Source: Nonlabens xylanidelens (lineage in GTDB: Bacteria; Bacteroidota; Bacteroidia; Flavobacteriales; Flavobacteriaceae). From it: a DNA stretch of 53,123 bases. The notes beneath the pieces are model-generated. The model did no database searches. It was given only the letters and a program-made list of their open reading frames with translations, and had not been told where the DNA came from. Shown here one piece after another: positions 23,233 through 32,348 of the stretch. Both the position numbers and the translations under genes were made by a program. How positions within the stretch are numbered: position 1 is the first letter of the stretch; every line of letters starts with the position of its first letter. The DNA lies in NCBI RefSeq assembly GCF_002934445.1, contig NZ_PTJE01000010.1, positions 1 through 53,123 on the forward strand, given 5' to 3'.

Positions 23233-25728
23233 ATGAATTCTATTATTAAAATTGCGATTACCCTTACTATTGCTTTGTTCTTCTCCTTTTTCGCGCAAGC
23301 GCAACTAACAGGAACATTAACTGATTCTAATGAAGACCCCATAGCCTTCGCCTCTATTTATATAAAAGGGACTTATAAAGGGACTACTACTAACCAGAAT
23401 GGAGATTACACACTTAAACTAGATGCCTTTAAAGACTACGAGATCGTCTATCAGTCTCTGGGTTATCGACCTAAAACTATTCAAATTTCTTTTACTCAAA
23501 ATGGCCAGGTGCAAAATGTATCTCTAGAAGAAGAGGTGGCATCACTTGATGCGGTTATTGTAAATTCAGATGAAAATCCTGCCGACCGTTTGATACGAGA
23601 AGCGATCAAGAACAGAGAGATGAACCGCAAAAAATTCTCTAGTTATCAAGCAGATTTTTACTCTCGTGGAATATGGCGTATGAAAGATGTCCCAGAAAAA
23701 TTTATGGGACAAGAAATAGGCGATCTAGAAGGATCGCTAGATTCTTTATCACGCAGCGGTGTCGTTTACTTATCAGAAACAGTGTCTGAAATAGCTTATG
23801 AAGCACCAGATAACTTTAAGGAACATATTATCGCTAGTAAAATATCTGGAGATGATAACGGTTTCAGTGCTAATAGTGCCGAAGAAGCTAACTATGACTT
23901 CTACAACAACAACATTGATCTTAATAACCGTATAGTCTCTCCTATTGCCGACTATGCTTTTGGGTATTACAAGTATAAATTACTTGGTACTTTCTATGAT
24001 GAGAATAAATTCTTGATCAATAAAATAGAAGTGATTTCTAAACGTCCTAAGGATAACACTTTTGACGGTATTATTTATATAGTAGAAGATCAATGGACTA
24101 TTTATGGTCTTGAACTAAGTACACTAGGTGAGAACATAAATGTGTCCGCCATTGAGAAACTTACTTTTAATCAAGATTTTACTTATGAACCTAGTAGTGG
24201 AGACTGGGTAAAAAGGTCACAAAGTATTGACTTTATTTTCGCCTTTTTGGGTTTTAAAGGTAATGGTAGGTTTATAGCAAATTATACCAATTATAATTTT
24301 AAACCTGACTTTAACAAAGATTCATTCGGTCCAGAAGTATTAAGCTTTGAACTAGATGCAAATAAGAAAGATAGCACTTACTGGAGTAAAAAACGCCCTG
24401 TACCACTTACTGTAGAAGAATCTAATAATTATGTACGTAAAGACAGTATCGCTGCTGTGCGCAACGACCCTAAGTATAAAGACAGCGTGGACAGAGTGAA
24501 TAATAAATTTCATATTCTTGACCCATTAACTGGTTACACTTATAGAAACAGTAAGAAAAATGAGAGTTTCAGCTATAATGGGTTATTAAATCCAGGTAGT
24601 TTTAAAGGTTTTAATACAGTCCAAGGATATGTAGTAGGTACCGGTTTTAGTTACTCAAAAGGTTATGATGACGACTATAACCGCAGTCTTTATGTAACTA
24701 GTAATATCAACTATGGAATATCTGATGACAGATTGCGATACACAGCGCGTGCTAATTACAGATTTAATAGAACTAATAGAAGAAACTTATCTGTTTATGG
24801 TGGTACAGAAGCTCGCCAAATCAACAACTCTAATCCTATAAGTGGTCTAGAAAACACTATTTCTAGTCTCGCATTTGAACGTAACTATGCTAAGTTTTAT
24901 GAAGTAGACTATGCCGGTGCTAGTTATTCTGAAGAAATTGCAAATGGCTTTTACTTAAGTGGTAGACTGGATTATGAAAAACGTCAAGGGCTTAATAATA
25001 CAACAGACCAGGTATGGTTTACTCAAAGTGATGTGGACTACACGAGTAACAATCCGCTGGGGTTAGATAATAACCGAGTGGCTACTATAGATGACCATGA
25101 ACTAGTTAAAATAGGTCTAGGTCTAACTATACGTCCAGGTCAGAAATTCCAAAGTTATCCTGATCAAAAGTATAATATACGTAATGAAAAATACCCTACT
25201 ATATCTCTAAATTATGAAGGTGCTGTAGCTGCTAGTAATAGCGATTATAACTTTCACCAGTTAAGAGCGAGCATTTATCAAAGTTTTGATATGGGCAACT
25301 TAGGTCGCAGTAGTTATTGGGTTAATGGTGGTACCTTCTTAGATGGTGATGACATTTCCTTTGTAGACTACCAGCACTTTAATGGTAATCGATTAAGATA
25401 TAAGTTACAAGCCCTTAATCCTTATGGTTTTGGCTTGCTTAACTACTATGACTATAGTACAAATGGAGACTATGCACAAGTACACTTACAGCACGATTTT
25501 AAAGGTTTTGTACTAGGTAAAGTACCAGGATTAAATCGTTTAAACTACGACCTCATTTTAAGTGGTAAAGCTCTATTTACAGACCGCAAACCGTATTTTG
25601 AGGCTAGTGCAGGAATAGATAATATCGGTTTTGGTAAATTCCGTCCTTTCCGTGTGGATTATGTTTACAGCATGACTAGTGGTCGCAATTATGGTGCTTT
25701 TGTGGTAGGTATTAACTTTGGGTTATAG
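23233..25728 (+). CDS. Outer-membrane DUF5686-like protein with carboxypeptidase-regulatory domain
   Basis: 831 residues. A signal peptide ends FFAQAQ. Residues about 24-100 form a CarboxypepD_reg-like beta sandwich (GTLTDSNEDPIAFASIYIKG, GDYTLKL, YEIVYQSLGYRP). Residues about 110-400 have DRLIREAIKNREMNRKKFSS and VYLSETVSEIAYEAPD, typical of DUF5686 proteins. The last 350 residues have alternating aromatic strands and end in INFGL, as outer-membrane barrels do. The role is probably in the cell envelope; it is not known. A degraded copy of the palindrome encodes the signal-peptide end (23289-23304). Confidence 0.85.
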   Translation: MNSIIKIAITLTIALFFSFFAQAQLTGTLTDSNEDPIAFASIYIKGTYKGTTTNQNGDYTLKLDAFKDYEIVYQSLGYRPKTIQISFTQNGQVQNVSLEEEVASLDAVIVNSDENPADRLIREAIKNREMNRKKFSSYQADFYSRGIWRMKDVPEKFMGQEIGDLEGSLDSLSRSGVVYLSETVSEIAYEAPDNFKEHIIASKISGDDNGFSANSAEEANYDFYNNNIDLNNRIVSPIADYAFGYYKYKLLGTFYDENKFLINKIEVISKRPKDNTFDGIIYIVEDQWTIYGLELSTLGENINVSAIEKLTFNQDFTYEPSSGDWVKRSQSIDFIFAFLGFKGNGRFIANYTNYNFKPDFNKDSFGPEVLSFELDANKKDSTYWSKKRPVPLTVEESNNYVRKDSIAAVRNDPKYKDSVDRVNNKFHILDPLTGYTYRNSKKNESFSYNGLLNPGSFKGFNTVQGYVVGTGFSYSKGYDDDYNRSLYVTSNINYGISDDRLRYTARANYRFNRTNRRNLSVYGGTEARQINNSNPISGLENTISSLAFERNYAKFYEVDYAGASYSEEIANGFYLSGRLDYEKRQGLNNTTDQVWFTQSDVDYTSNNPLGLDNNRVATIDDHELVKIGLGLTIRPGQKFQSYPDQKYNIRNEKYPTISLNYEGAVAASNSDYNFHQLRASIYQSFDMGNLGRSSYWVNGGTFLDGDDISFVDYQHFNGNRLRYKLQALNPYGFGLLNYYDYSTNGDYAQVHLQHDFKGFVLGKVPGLNRLNYDLILSGKALFTDRKPYFEASAGIDNIGFGKFRPFRVDYVYSMTSGRNYGAFVVGINFGL
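23289..23304. repeat. Degraded palindrome-like sequence in a signal peptide
   Basis: TTTCGCGCAAGCGCAA differs at two positions from TTTCGCGAAAGCGGAA, the right part of the common repeat. It encodes FAQAQ where the nuclease at 49949 has FAKAE from a perfect copy. Confidence 0.5.
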
Positions 25729-25742
25729 ATGGATATTAATTC

Positions 25743-25758
25743 CGCTTTCGCGAAAGCG
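25743..25758. repeat. 16-bp palindrome, copy 4 (intergenic)
   Basis: Perfect CGCTTTCGCGAAAGCG, symmetric for 20 bp (25741-25760), 14 bp after the stop of the outer-membrane protein gene. Confidence 0.95.
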
Positions 25759-25797
25759 GATACCTAACAATCACTTTTAAAACAGTACAGATAATAG

Positions 25798-25829
25798 AAA
25801 AGACCAACTTAATAAGTTGGTCTTTTTTT
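25798..25829 (+). terminator. Terminator after the outer-membrane protein gene
   Basis: AGACCAACTTA a TAAGTTGGTCT with a following T run. Confidence 0.8.
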
Positions 25830-25913
25830 GTTGTTGTGAATTCTTATTACACAATTAGTAATTGGTATATTATTTGACTCTTATTGAATGATTTCATAAA
25901 AATCTATTTTATC

Positions 25914-26390
25914 ATGATACATATTTCCAATATATTTTCATCTGTATTTTTTGTTGTTGTCTTTTCAAGTTTATGCACTTGTCCACCACCCAAAAATTGG
26001 AAGAGAGCGACACCTATAGAATATGAATATGTGAATGATGTATTCATAGGCGATATTAGAATCGATTGTGACAATGACCTTGAATACCTAATTGTAATAT
26101 GCGAGGTTTTTAAAGGAGATCTGCAACCTGGTCAAATAATTAAGGGTATTAACTCGGGAACGTGTGGGCCTTATGTTGATACCGATGGAGAGTGGATATT
26201 ATTCGGTAATTATTCTAGCAGATTTATAGTAAATGATTGTGGTTTATCTTCAAATATTATTGATCCAAAAAAATTATTATCTCCACAACCTATTAACTTA
26301 AAAAACAATTTCGAATCTCGAAAATTAGAGGCAAAGCAAAACATAAAACCGCAAATTAATATGCTGCGAGAAATGATCACATCAAAATAA
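25914..26390 (+). CDS. Exported Cys-containing protein of unknown function
   Basis: 158 residues from ATG 25914; TTG at 25884 is in frame but less likely. The N terminus is a signal with VVVFSSLCTC, a likely lipobox. The mature part contains VNDVFIGDIRIDCDNDLEYLIVICEVFKG and GINSGTCGPYVDTDGEWILFGNY, which resembles the netrin/TIMP-like beta-barrel seen in small secreted bacterial proteins (Cys-containing, ending each strand with a hydrophobic turn). That comparison is weak. Function unknown. Confidence 0.62.
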   Translation: MIHISNIFSSVFFVVVFSSLCTCPPPKNWKRATPIEYEYVNDVFIGDIRIDCDNDLEYLIVICEVFKGDLQPGQIIKGINSGTCGPYVDTDGEWILFGNYSSRFIVNDCGLSSNIIDPKKLLSPQPINLKNNFESRKLEAKQNIKPQINMLREMITSK

Positions 26391-26630
26391 AAGGAAAGAC
26401 AAATAAAAAATGAAATTATTTAATTTAGATTCTCTATTCTTAACTAATAACAAAGTAATCATTATCTCCAAATTCACTAACTTCACAGTCCGTAAATAAG
26501 GATGTTTATTTAGTTAAATGTATAGATATCTCAATCTAATTACTTTACGGAAAAACAAATAATTACGACATCATAGTATGATTAATAAGTACTATAAAAT
26601 GAAAAAACAGAATCCAAAAAGTAAAATAAA

Positions 26631-27233
26631 ATGAAAAAAATTGCCCTATTACTATTCGTTGCAGGTTTAACATTCTCTTGTACAGAAAAAAAAGAAGAAA
26701 AAGCAACTGAAGAAGTCGCTACAGAAAAAACAACAGAGACTACCTATAACTATAAATCTGACCAGACTACTTTAACATGGACAGCTTATAAAACACCCCA
26801 AAAAGTAGGAGTTTCAGGTACCTTTGACACGATTAAAGTTACTGGTAATAAAGCATCTAACAATGCTGAAGAAGTACTAGCCGGTGCTGCATTTAAAATA
26901 GACGGACTTTCTGTTAATTCAAAAAATGAAATACGTGATCCTAAACTAGTAGAGTTTTTCTTTAAAAACCTAGTAAACCCTACGTTTAATGGTGAATTTG
27001 GTACATTTAACAATGGTACTGTAGATGTTACATTAAACTTCAATGAAGTAGAAAAAGTAATTCCATTTACGTATACACTAGTAGAAAATAAGTTAACTAT
27101 TAATGGTACTATCGACATGATAGAAGACTTTAATGCTACAAAATCATTTGACGCTATTCATGAAGCATGTAAAGAATTGCACAATGGTAAAACATGGCCA
27201 GATGTAGCTATAGAAGTTGTAGCACAATTATAA
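26631..27233 (+). CDS. YceI-like lipoprotein
   Basis: 200 residues. Lipobox LTFSC puts the acylated Cys at 17; a Glu/Thr/Lys-rich linker follows to residue 40. Residues about 45-200 are the YceI lipocalin-like barrel: TLTWTAYKTPQKVGVSGTFD, AGAAFKIDGLSV, RDPKLVEFFF, FNGEFGTF, GTIDMIEDFNA. The family binds long-chain isoprenoid or fatty compounds. The gene is a single unit with a terminator after it. Confidence 0.86.
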   Translation: MKKIALLLFVAGLTFSCTEKKEEKATEEVATEKTTETTYNYKSDQTTLTWTAYKTPQKVGVSGTFDTIKVTGNKASNNAEEVLAGAAFKIDGLSVNSKNEIRDPKLVEFFFKNLVNPTFNGEFGTFNNGTVDVTLNFNEVEKVIPFTYTLVENKLTINGTIDMIEDFNATKSFDAIHEACKELHNGKTWPDVAIEVVAQL

Positions 27234-27256
27234 AAATCAAAATCTTTTATAGATTT

Positions 27257-27297
27257 AAAGCTCATAGATTCACAAACATGAATTTATGAGCTTTTTT
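27257..27297 (+). terminator. Terminator after the YceI gene
   Basis: AAAGCTCATA...TATGAGCTTTTTT, with an inner GATTCA/TGAATT pair and a T run. Confidence 0.75.
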
Positions 27298-27392
27298 ATT
27301 AATTCTATTTGTAGCTTTGAATAGAAGATTATTAAATGATTTTTTTCCTGAAAAAGAAGAAGAAAATTAAAGTAATAGTTTGATATTGATCT

Positions 27393-27408
27393 CGCTTTCG
27401 CGAAAGCG
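27393..27408. repeat. 16-bp palindrome, copy 5 (intergenic)
   Basis: Perfect CGCTTTCGCGAAAGCG, about 90 bp upstream of the alginate lyase gene; flanked TGATCT on the left and GAAC on the right, as in copy 6. Confidence 0.95.
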
Positions 27409-27495
27409 GAACAAAAAAAAGCCTCCTTGCTTTATACATTCTTAGCTTAAAAAACACCTTTACTCATTATTACTAGAGCTTAAACACCACAACAA

Positions 27496-28539
27496 ATGAA
27501 ATTAAAAAGAAATCTAATCTATACAGTGCTACTTCTCAATAGCTTGATCTTAATAAACTGTAAATCTGAAGAGAAAGACCAAAATAATTCTGAATACTCT
27601 ACATCTAAATCACCTAGCGAGGTGTTATCTATCATAGAAGAAAGTACCATTACTCTAGGTAACGGAGATTATATTAAGGATATCAAAGATTTTACTCATG
27701 AAGATTATTTTTATACGGTAAATGATGGTGAAGATTGGATAGTTTATAAAACACCGAACTCGGGCGGCACGACAAAAAACTCTAGTAATACCAGGTCTGA
27801 ATTGCGCCTTAAGGATGAGTGGATTCCAGAAAATGGAGGTCAATTATCTGGCACCTTAAAAGTAACACACGTATCTACTAACGGAGATGCTAGAGTTGCT
27901 GCCGCATACTCTGTCGTGGTAGGTCAAATACACAGTAAAGAAGGAAACGAGAATGAACCTATTAAAATATTTTACAAAAAATTCCCTGGCCATACTAAGG
28001 GTTCTGTTTTTTGGAATTATGAAATCAATACCAAAGATGATAATTCAAAAAGATGGGATTTTTCTACTGCGGTATGGGGTTATGACATGTCTGTAGTAGG
28101 TCCAGAATCAAATACAGCACCAGAAGAACCGGCAGATGGGATAGAATTAGGTGAAGAATTTAGCTATGTAATAAATGTCTCAAACGGTATTATGGAACTT
28201 ACTTTTACCAGTCCAGGACACGAAACCGTTAATTTTTCTAAGGACTTACTACATACAGAATTTGCTACCAAAGAAGATCTCCCTAAACAAATAACGACAC
28301 TGTATGCCTCTATAGGTAGAGACGGCACAGAGATGACACATTCTTATGCAGGAGAAATTCAATATTTTAAACAAGGTGCTTACAATCAAGCAAATGGAAA
28401 GGACCCTGAAAAAAATATCGTATGGAATACAGGGTCTGACATTTATAATGGCGATTTAAAAAAACAGTATGAAAACGGTAGTTATGCCGAAGTATGGTTT
28501 AAAAAAGCTAGCCATAAAGTAAATAAGGCTAGTAAATAA
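27496..28539 (+). CDS. Polysaccharide lyase family 7 alginate lyase, lipoprotein
   Basis: 347 residues. Lipobox LILINC, acylated Cys22. The PL7 jelly-roll carries the three family motifs: RSELR at 100-104, QIH at 144-146 and YFKQGAYNQ at 290-298. These hold the catalytic Arg/Gln/His/Tyr. By family experience QIH points to guluronate-containing alginate. It cleaves alginate by beta-elimination at the cell surface or in the periplasm, a marine-algae trait. No SusCD pair or other lyase is next to it, so it is not in a visible polysaccharide utilisation locus. Confidence 0.93.
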   Translation: MKLKRNLIYTVLLLNSLILINCKSEEKDQNNSEYSTSKSPSEVLSIIEESTITLGNGDYIKDIKDFTHEDYFYTVNDGEDWIVYKTPNSGGTTKNSSNTRSELRLKDEWIPENGGQLSGTLKVTHVSTNGDARVAAAYSVVVGQIHSKEGNENEPIKIFYKKFPGHTKGSVFWNYEINTKDDNSKRWDFSTAVWGYDMSVVGPESNTAPEEPADGIELGEEFSYVINVSNGIMELTFTSPGHETVNFSKDLLHTEFATKEDLPKQITTLYASIGRDGTEMTHSYAGEIQYFKQGAYNQANGKDPEKNIVWNTGSDIYNGDLKKQYENGSYAEVWFKKASHKVNKASK

Positions 28540-28577
28540 CAAGAAGAAAAAGCTGTTAAAGAGAGATGATCGATATC

Positions 28578-29426
28578 TTAATCTCTCTTTATACGTTTCA
28601 TGAATTCTATAATATAAGGCTTAACTAATTCAGGTCGTCCCCATGAGATTTCATGACCTGTATTAGGTATGGTGATAATCTCTATATTAGGAAAAACACC
28701 CTCGGTATATGACACGTTTATATAAGGGACAAGATCATCTTTATCTCCATGTATGTGCATGATAGGAACAGTCACTTTTTCCCAATCTTTTTCTATTAAA
28801 GCAAGTTCTTGTGCATGCGTGGTTTTCTCATCTCCAGCAACACGATAGCCCGTAGGCACTAACCAGCGCGTTAACCAGTATTGTGTAAGGTCAGACTGCC
28901 ATACTCTTTGTTCATTATCTGGATCAATGGCCGGCGATACCATCATCACACCTTTTACGTTTTCATTTTCTAAAGATAATCTTGCAGCTAGTGGTCCTCC
29001 ATAAGAAGCGCCTATTACAATCATATTTTTTAAATTAAGAGAACTTACTACTTCATTCATGACCTTGGCTTGCGTATCTATAGAAGTTAATGACTCACCA
29101 AAGTTAGAATACCCATAACCTGGTCTGTCTATAGCATGTAGGTTTGCCTTGTTGTACAATAAACTATCTTTAAGATAACGTCTCCAGGCACTTAGCGAAC
29201 TAGGAGAACCGTGTAAAAAAACAAGATTGATATCGTTATCTTCTTTTGTAACACTTTGAATACGCACATTAAGGTCTAGACTATCTATAGCTACATAAGA
29301 GATATGAGATAGAGCGTCTATCTTAGAAAAGGAGGTTGTTATTTCTTCATCATTTAAACGGTATTGTAAACTGCTACAAGAGGTTAAAAACAAACCACCT
29401 ATTACTATTAAAAATATGTTTTTCAT
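28578..29426 (-). CDS. Alpha/beta hydrolase, lipoprotein
   Basis: 282 residues from ATG 29426 (an upstream Met at 29441 precedes the signal). Lipobox FLTSC gives an acylated Cys. It has the oxyanion strand LVFLHGSPSSLSAWRRYL, the nucleophile elbow VIGASYGGP (Ser), Asp in HIHGDKDDLVPY, and His in NTGHEISWG. A complete catalytic triad is therefore present. The natural ester or amide substrate is unknown. It is convergent with the alginate lyase with 39 bp between. Confidence 0.88.
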   Translation of the reverse strand: MKNIFLIVIGGLFLTSCSSLQYRLNDEEITTSFSKIDALSHISYVAIDSLDLNVRIQSVTKEDNDINLVFLHGSPSSLSAWRRYLKDSLLYNKANLHAIDRPGYGYSNFGESLTSIDTQAKVMNEVVSSLNLKNMIVIGASYGGPLAARLSLENENVKGVMMVSPAIDPDNEQRVWQSDLTQYWLTRWLVPTGYRVAGDEKTTHAQELALIEKDWEKVTVPIMHIHGDKDDLVPYINVSYTEGVFPNIEIITIPNTGHEISWGRPELVKPYIIEFMKRIKRD

Positions 29427-29555
29427 AAAAAGGTGTATCACTAAGCCCAGCGGTAATGTATCAAACAGATATCACAAACGACAGGTTCCTTTTCATAAAT
29501 TTTACTTAAGAAAAACATAGTAAAATTACACGATAATAATGATTACTCTAAAATT

Positions 29556-30149
29556 TTAATTCTTACCACCTAAAAATGGTACAAATCTAAACTCGCCAAA
29601 GGTTTCTTTTGAGAAGTCTGTTGCACTCTCTCTAACGATAAGTGTCATAATTTGTGGGTCACTACCTACTGGAATCACTAGCCTACCTCCTATTTTTAGT
29701 TGGCTTAATAATGTTTGAGGTATTTCTGGTGCTCCACAAGTAACGATAATAGAATCGAAAGGAGCCTCTTCTGGCAGTCCTTTGTAACCATCGCCAAAAA
29801 CATATTTTCTAGGGCGATAATTCAGTTTTCTAAAAAGTAAATTGGTTTTCTTGTACAGTTCATTCTGTCGCTCTATCGTATAAATTTGAGCTTTCATTTC
29901 TAACAATACGGCACATTGATAACCACTACCAGTTCCTATTTCTAAGACCTTATCTCCTGGTTTTAATTGCAGTAACTGACTTTGAAAAGCAACCGTATAT
30001 GGGTGCGATATAGTCTGGTCTGCTCCTATAGGAAAAGCCTTATTCTGGTACGCATGCTCTAAGAATGAACTGTCTAGAAATAAGTGTCTAGGTACTTTAT
30101 TCATCGCATCTAGAACAGACTCATCAGTTATTCCCTTTGAACGCATCAA
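29556..30149 (-). CDS. pcm: Protein-L-isoaspartate O-methyltransferase
   Basis: The part from 30149 (TTG) or 30146 (ATG) gives 196-197 residues: PRHLFLDSSFLEHAYQNKAFPIGADQTIS, VLEIGTGSGYQCAVL (SAM motif I), YTIERQNEL, DGYKGLPEEAPFDSIIVTCGAPE. It repairs isoaspartyl residues with SAM. The frame continues upstream, past the first usual start, with family-like sequence NYIHKGKRRQLVEL as far as an in-frame TAG at about 30218, with no ATG, GTG or TTG. The real start may be ATT (30209) or ATC (30197), or the start codon may have been lost. The function is certain; the 5' end is not. Confidence 0.93.
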   Translation of the reverse strand: MMRSKGITDESVLDAMNKVPRHLFLDSSFLEHAYQNKAFPIGADQTISHPYTVAFQSQLLQLKPGDKVLEIGTGSGYQCAVLLEMKAQIYTIERQNELYKKTNLLFRKLNYRPRKYVFGDGYKGLPEEAPFDSIIVTCGAPEIPQTLLSQLKIGGRLVIPVGSDPQIMTLIVRESATDFSKETFGEFRFVPFLGGKN

Positions 30150-30346
30150 CTCTACCAGCTGGCGTCGTTTTCCTTTATGTATGTAATTATCTTTGATAGG
30201 GTCAAAAATAGTTTCCTACATTCTATTTTCAATTGAAAAAGTCCAACTATTTTTCAACAAAAGATTGTCAATTAAATGGGATAAGATTCTGTTTACTCAT
30301 TTTTATTTAACAATCATTTCCCTATTTTTACAAAAACGCAATTACT

Positions 30347-31315
30347 ATGCTTAAAGCAGGAGTTCTCGGTGCTGGTCACCTAGGTAAAATTCACCTTAAA
30401 TTATTACAACAAAGCGAGCGCTATGATTTAGTAGGTTTTTATGATGCAAATCCTGAGCACGCTGCACAAATAGAGGCAGATTTAGGTTACAAATATTTTT
30501 CTGACATTGATGAGTTAATCGCTGCTTGCGATATGATAGACGTAGTCACTCCTACTTCTTACCATCATCAAAGTGGTGTAAAAGTTCTAGAGGCAGGAAA
30601 ACATTTATTCATAGAAAAACCGATTACTGTAACCGTAGAAGAAGCAAATGAATTGATCTCGCTTTCGCGAAAGCGGAACCTAAAAGGTCAAGTTGGACAA
30701 GTAGAACGTTTTAACCCAGCATTTAGATCGGTAAGTGATCGCATAGAAAGTCCTATGTTTATTGAAACACATCGCCTGGCAGAGTTTAATCCTCGCGGTA
30801 CAGATGTAAGTGTGGTACTAGATTTAATGATACATGATATAGATGCTATTCTTAGTGTGGTAAAAAGTCCGGTTAAGAATGTGAGCGCTAGTGGAGTTTC
30901 TGTAATCTCTGAAACTCCAGATATCGCAAACGCGCGTATAGAGTTTGAAAATGGATGTGTGGCAAATCTTACTGCCAGCCGCATCAGTTTAAAACAAATG
31001 CGTAAAGCGCGCTTTTTCCAAAAGGATGCTTACATATCGGTAGATTTTTTAACTAAAAAGGTAGAGGTGGTACGCATGAAAAATGCACCAGAAGTTCCAG
31101 GAGATTTTGATATGATTTTACAAAATGCCGAAGGAATCAAAAAACAAATCTATTTTGATAATCCAGATGTAGCAGATAATAACGCCATTCTAGATGAATT
31201 AGAAACCTTTGCAGACGCTATAGAAAATGATACCAGACCTATCGTTAACCTAGAAGATGGTACTGCAGCACTAGATGTAGCTTTAAAAATAATTAAAGAG
31301 TTTAAGTCTTTATAG
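30347..31315 (+). CDS. Gfo/Idh/MocA family oxidoreductase
   Basis: 322 residues. The Rossmann motif GAGHLGKIHLK is at residues 8-18, the EKPITV catalytic lysine block is near residue 93, GQVERFNPAFRS and DLMIHDIDAILS follow. It is an NAD(P)-dependent dehydrogenase of sugar or related polyol type. The palindrome at 30660 encodes SLSRKR between the EKP block and GQVERFNP, in a helix where length varies little and sequence varies much. Single gene. Substrate unknown. Confidence 0.9.
   Translation: MLKAGVLGAGHLGKIHLKLLQQSERYDLVGFYDANPEHAAQIEADLGYKYFSDIDELIAACDMIDVVTPTSYHHQSGVKVLEAGKHLFIEKPITVTVEEANELISLSRKRNLKGQVGQVERFNPAFRSVSDRIESPMFIETHRLAEFNPRGTDVSVVLDLMIHDIDAILSVVKSPVKNVSASGVSVISETPDIANARIEFENGCVANLTASRISLKQMRKARFFQKDAYISVDFLTKKVEVVRMKNAPEVPGDFDMILQNAEGIKKQIYFDNPDVADNNAILDELETFADAIENDTRPIVNLEDGTAALDVALKIIKEFKSL
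30660..30675. repeat. 16-bp palindrome, copy 6 (in a coding region)
   Basis: Perfect CGCTTTCGCGAAAGCG in the Gfo/Idh gene, read as SLSRKR, the third of the possible frames. Confidence 0.95.
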
Positions 31316-31451
31316 ATAGTAACTCGATATTATAAATAGAATTAAATATTCTGCATTGTAGGCAGGATGATAATCATAAATTAAAAACTAATTACTTCAT
31401 ATTGTGATGGTTTAAATGTTTTCACAGGAGTAATTATTACTAATTAGAAAA

Positions 31452-32339
31452 ATGAAAAACATTACAGTTATAGGTGCAGGAACCATGGGAAATGGAATCG
31501 CACACACATTTGCACAATCAGGATTTAAGGTTGCTCTAGTAGATATTTCTCAAGAAAATATCGATAGAGGTTTAAACACCATCGCAAAAAACCTAGATCG
31601 CATGATTGCCAAAGAGCGCATCACAGAGGCTGATAAAGCTACCACTCTAGACAATATTACTTCTTATCTAGATTTAAAAGCTGGTGTTGCACAAGCAGAT
31701 CTTGTGGTAGAGGCAGCAACTGAAAATGTGAACCTGAAACTAAAAATATTTGGTGATATGGATGAATTTGCACCAGCAAATTGTATTCTATCTACTAACA
31801 CCTCTTCTATATCTATTACTCAAATCGCAGCGGTAACAAAACGTCCAGAAAAAGTAATAGGAATGCACTTTATGAATCCAGTGCCTATTATGAAACTGGT
31901 AGAAATAATAAGAGGTTATTCTACTAGTGACGAGGTTACTAAGACCATCATGGAACTTTCTAAGCAGCTGGGTAAAACACCTACAGAGGTTAATGATTAT
32001 CCAGGCTTTGTAGCAAACCGTATTTTAATGCCTATGATTAACGAGGCTATTGAAACACTTTATAATGGTGTTGCTGGTGTAGAAGAAATAGACACAGTAA
32101 TGAAATTAGGTATGGCACACCCTATGGGACCATTGCAACTAGCAGATTTTATAGGTCTAGACGTTTGTCTTTCTATTCTTAACGTGATGCACGACGGATT
32201 TAAAAACCCTAAATATGCACCATGTCCATTATTAGTTAATATGGTTATGGCTGGTAAAAAAGGTGTGAAATCTGGAGAAGGTTTCTACGACTACTCTACT
32301 TCTAGAAAAGCAGAAGTTGTAAGTGCTAGTTTTAAATAA
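31452..32339 (+). CDS. hbd: 3-hydroxybutyryl-CoA dehydrogenase
   Basis: 295 residues, family length. NAD-binding VIGAGTMGNGIAHTFAQSG at the N terminus, VVEAATENVNLK, LSTNTSSISITQIA, GMHFMNPVPIMKLVEII with the catalytic His, PTEVNDYPGFVANRILMPM, GMAHPMGPLQLADFIGLD. It interconverts acetoacetyl-CoA and 3-hydroxybutyryl-CoA in fatty acid or phenylacetate-type breakdown. It leads a tight cluster: the DUF1015 gene starts 9 bp after it. Confidence 0.93.
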   Translation: MKNITVIGAGTMGNGIAHTFAQSGFKVALVDISQENIDRGLNTIAKNLDRMIAKERITEADKATTLDNITSYLDLKAGVAQADLVVEAATENVNLKLKIFGDMDEFAPANCILSTNTSSISITQIAAVTKRPEKVIGMHFMNPVPIMKLVEIIRGYSTSDEVTKTIMELSKQLGKTPTEVNDYPGFVANRILMPMINEAIETLYNGVAGVEEIDTVMKLGMAHPMGPLQLADFIGLDVCLSILNVMHDGFKNPKYAPCPLLVNMVMAGKKGVKSGEGFYDYSTSRKAEVVSASFK

Positions 32340-32348
32340 ACACCATAA

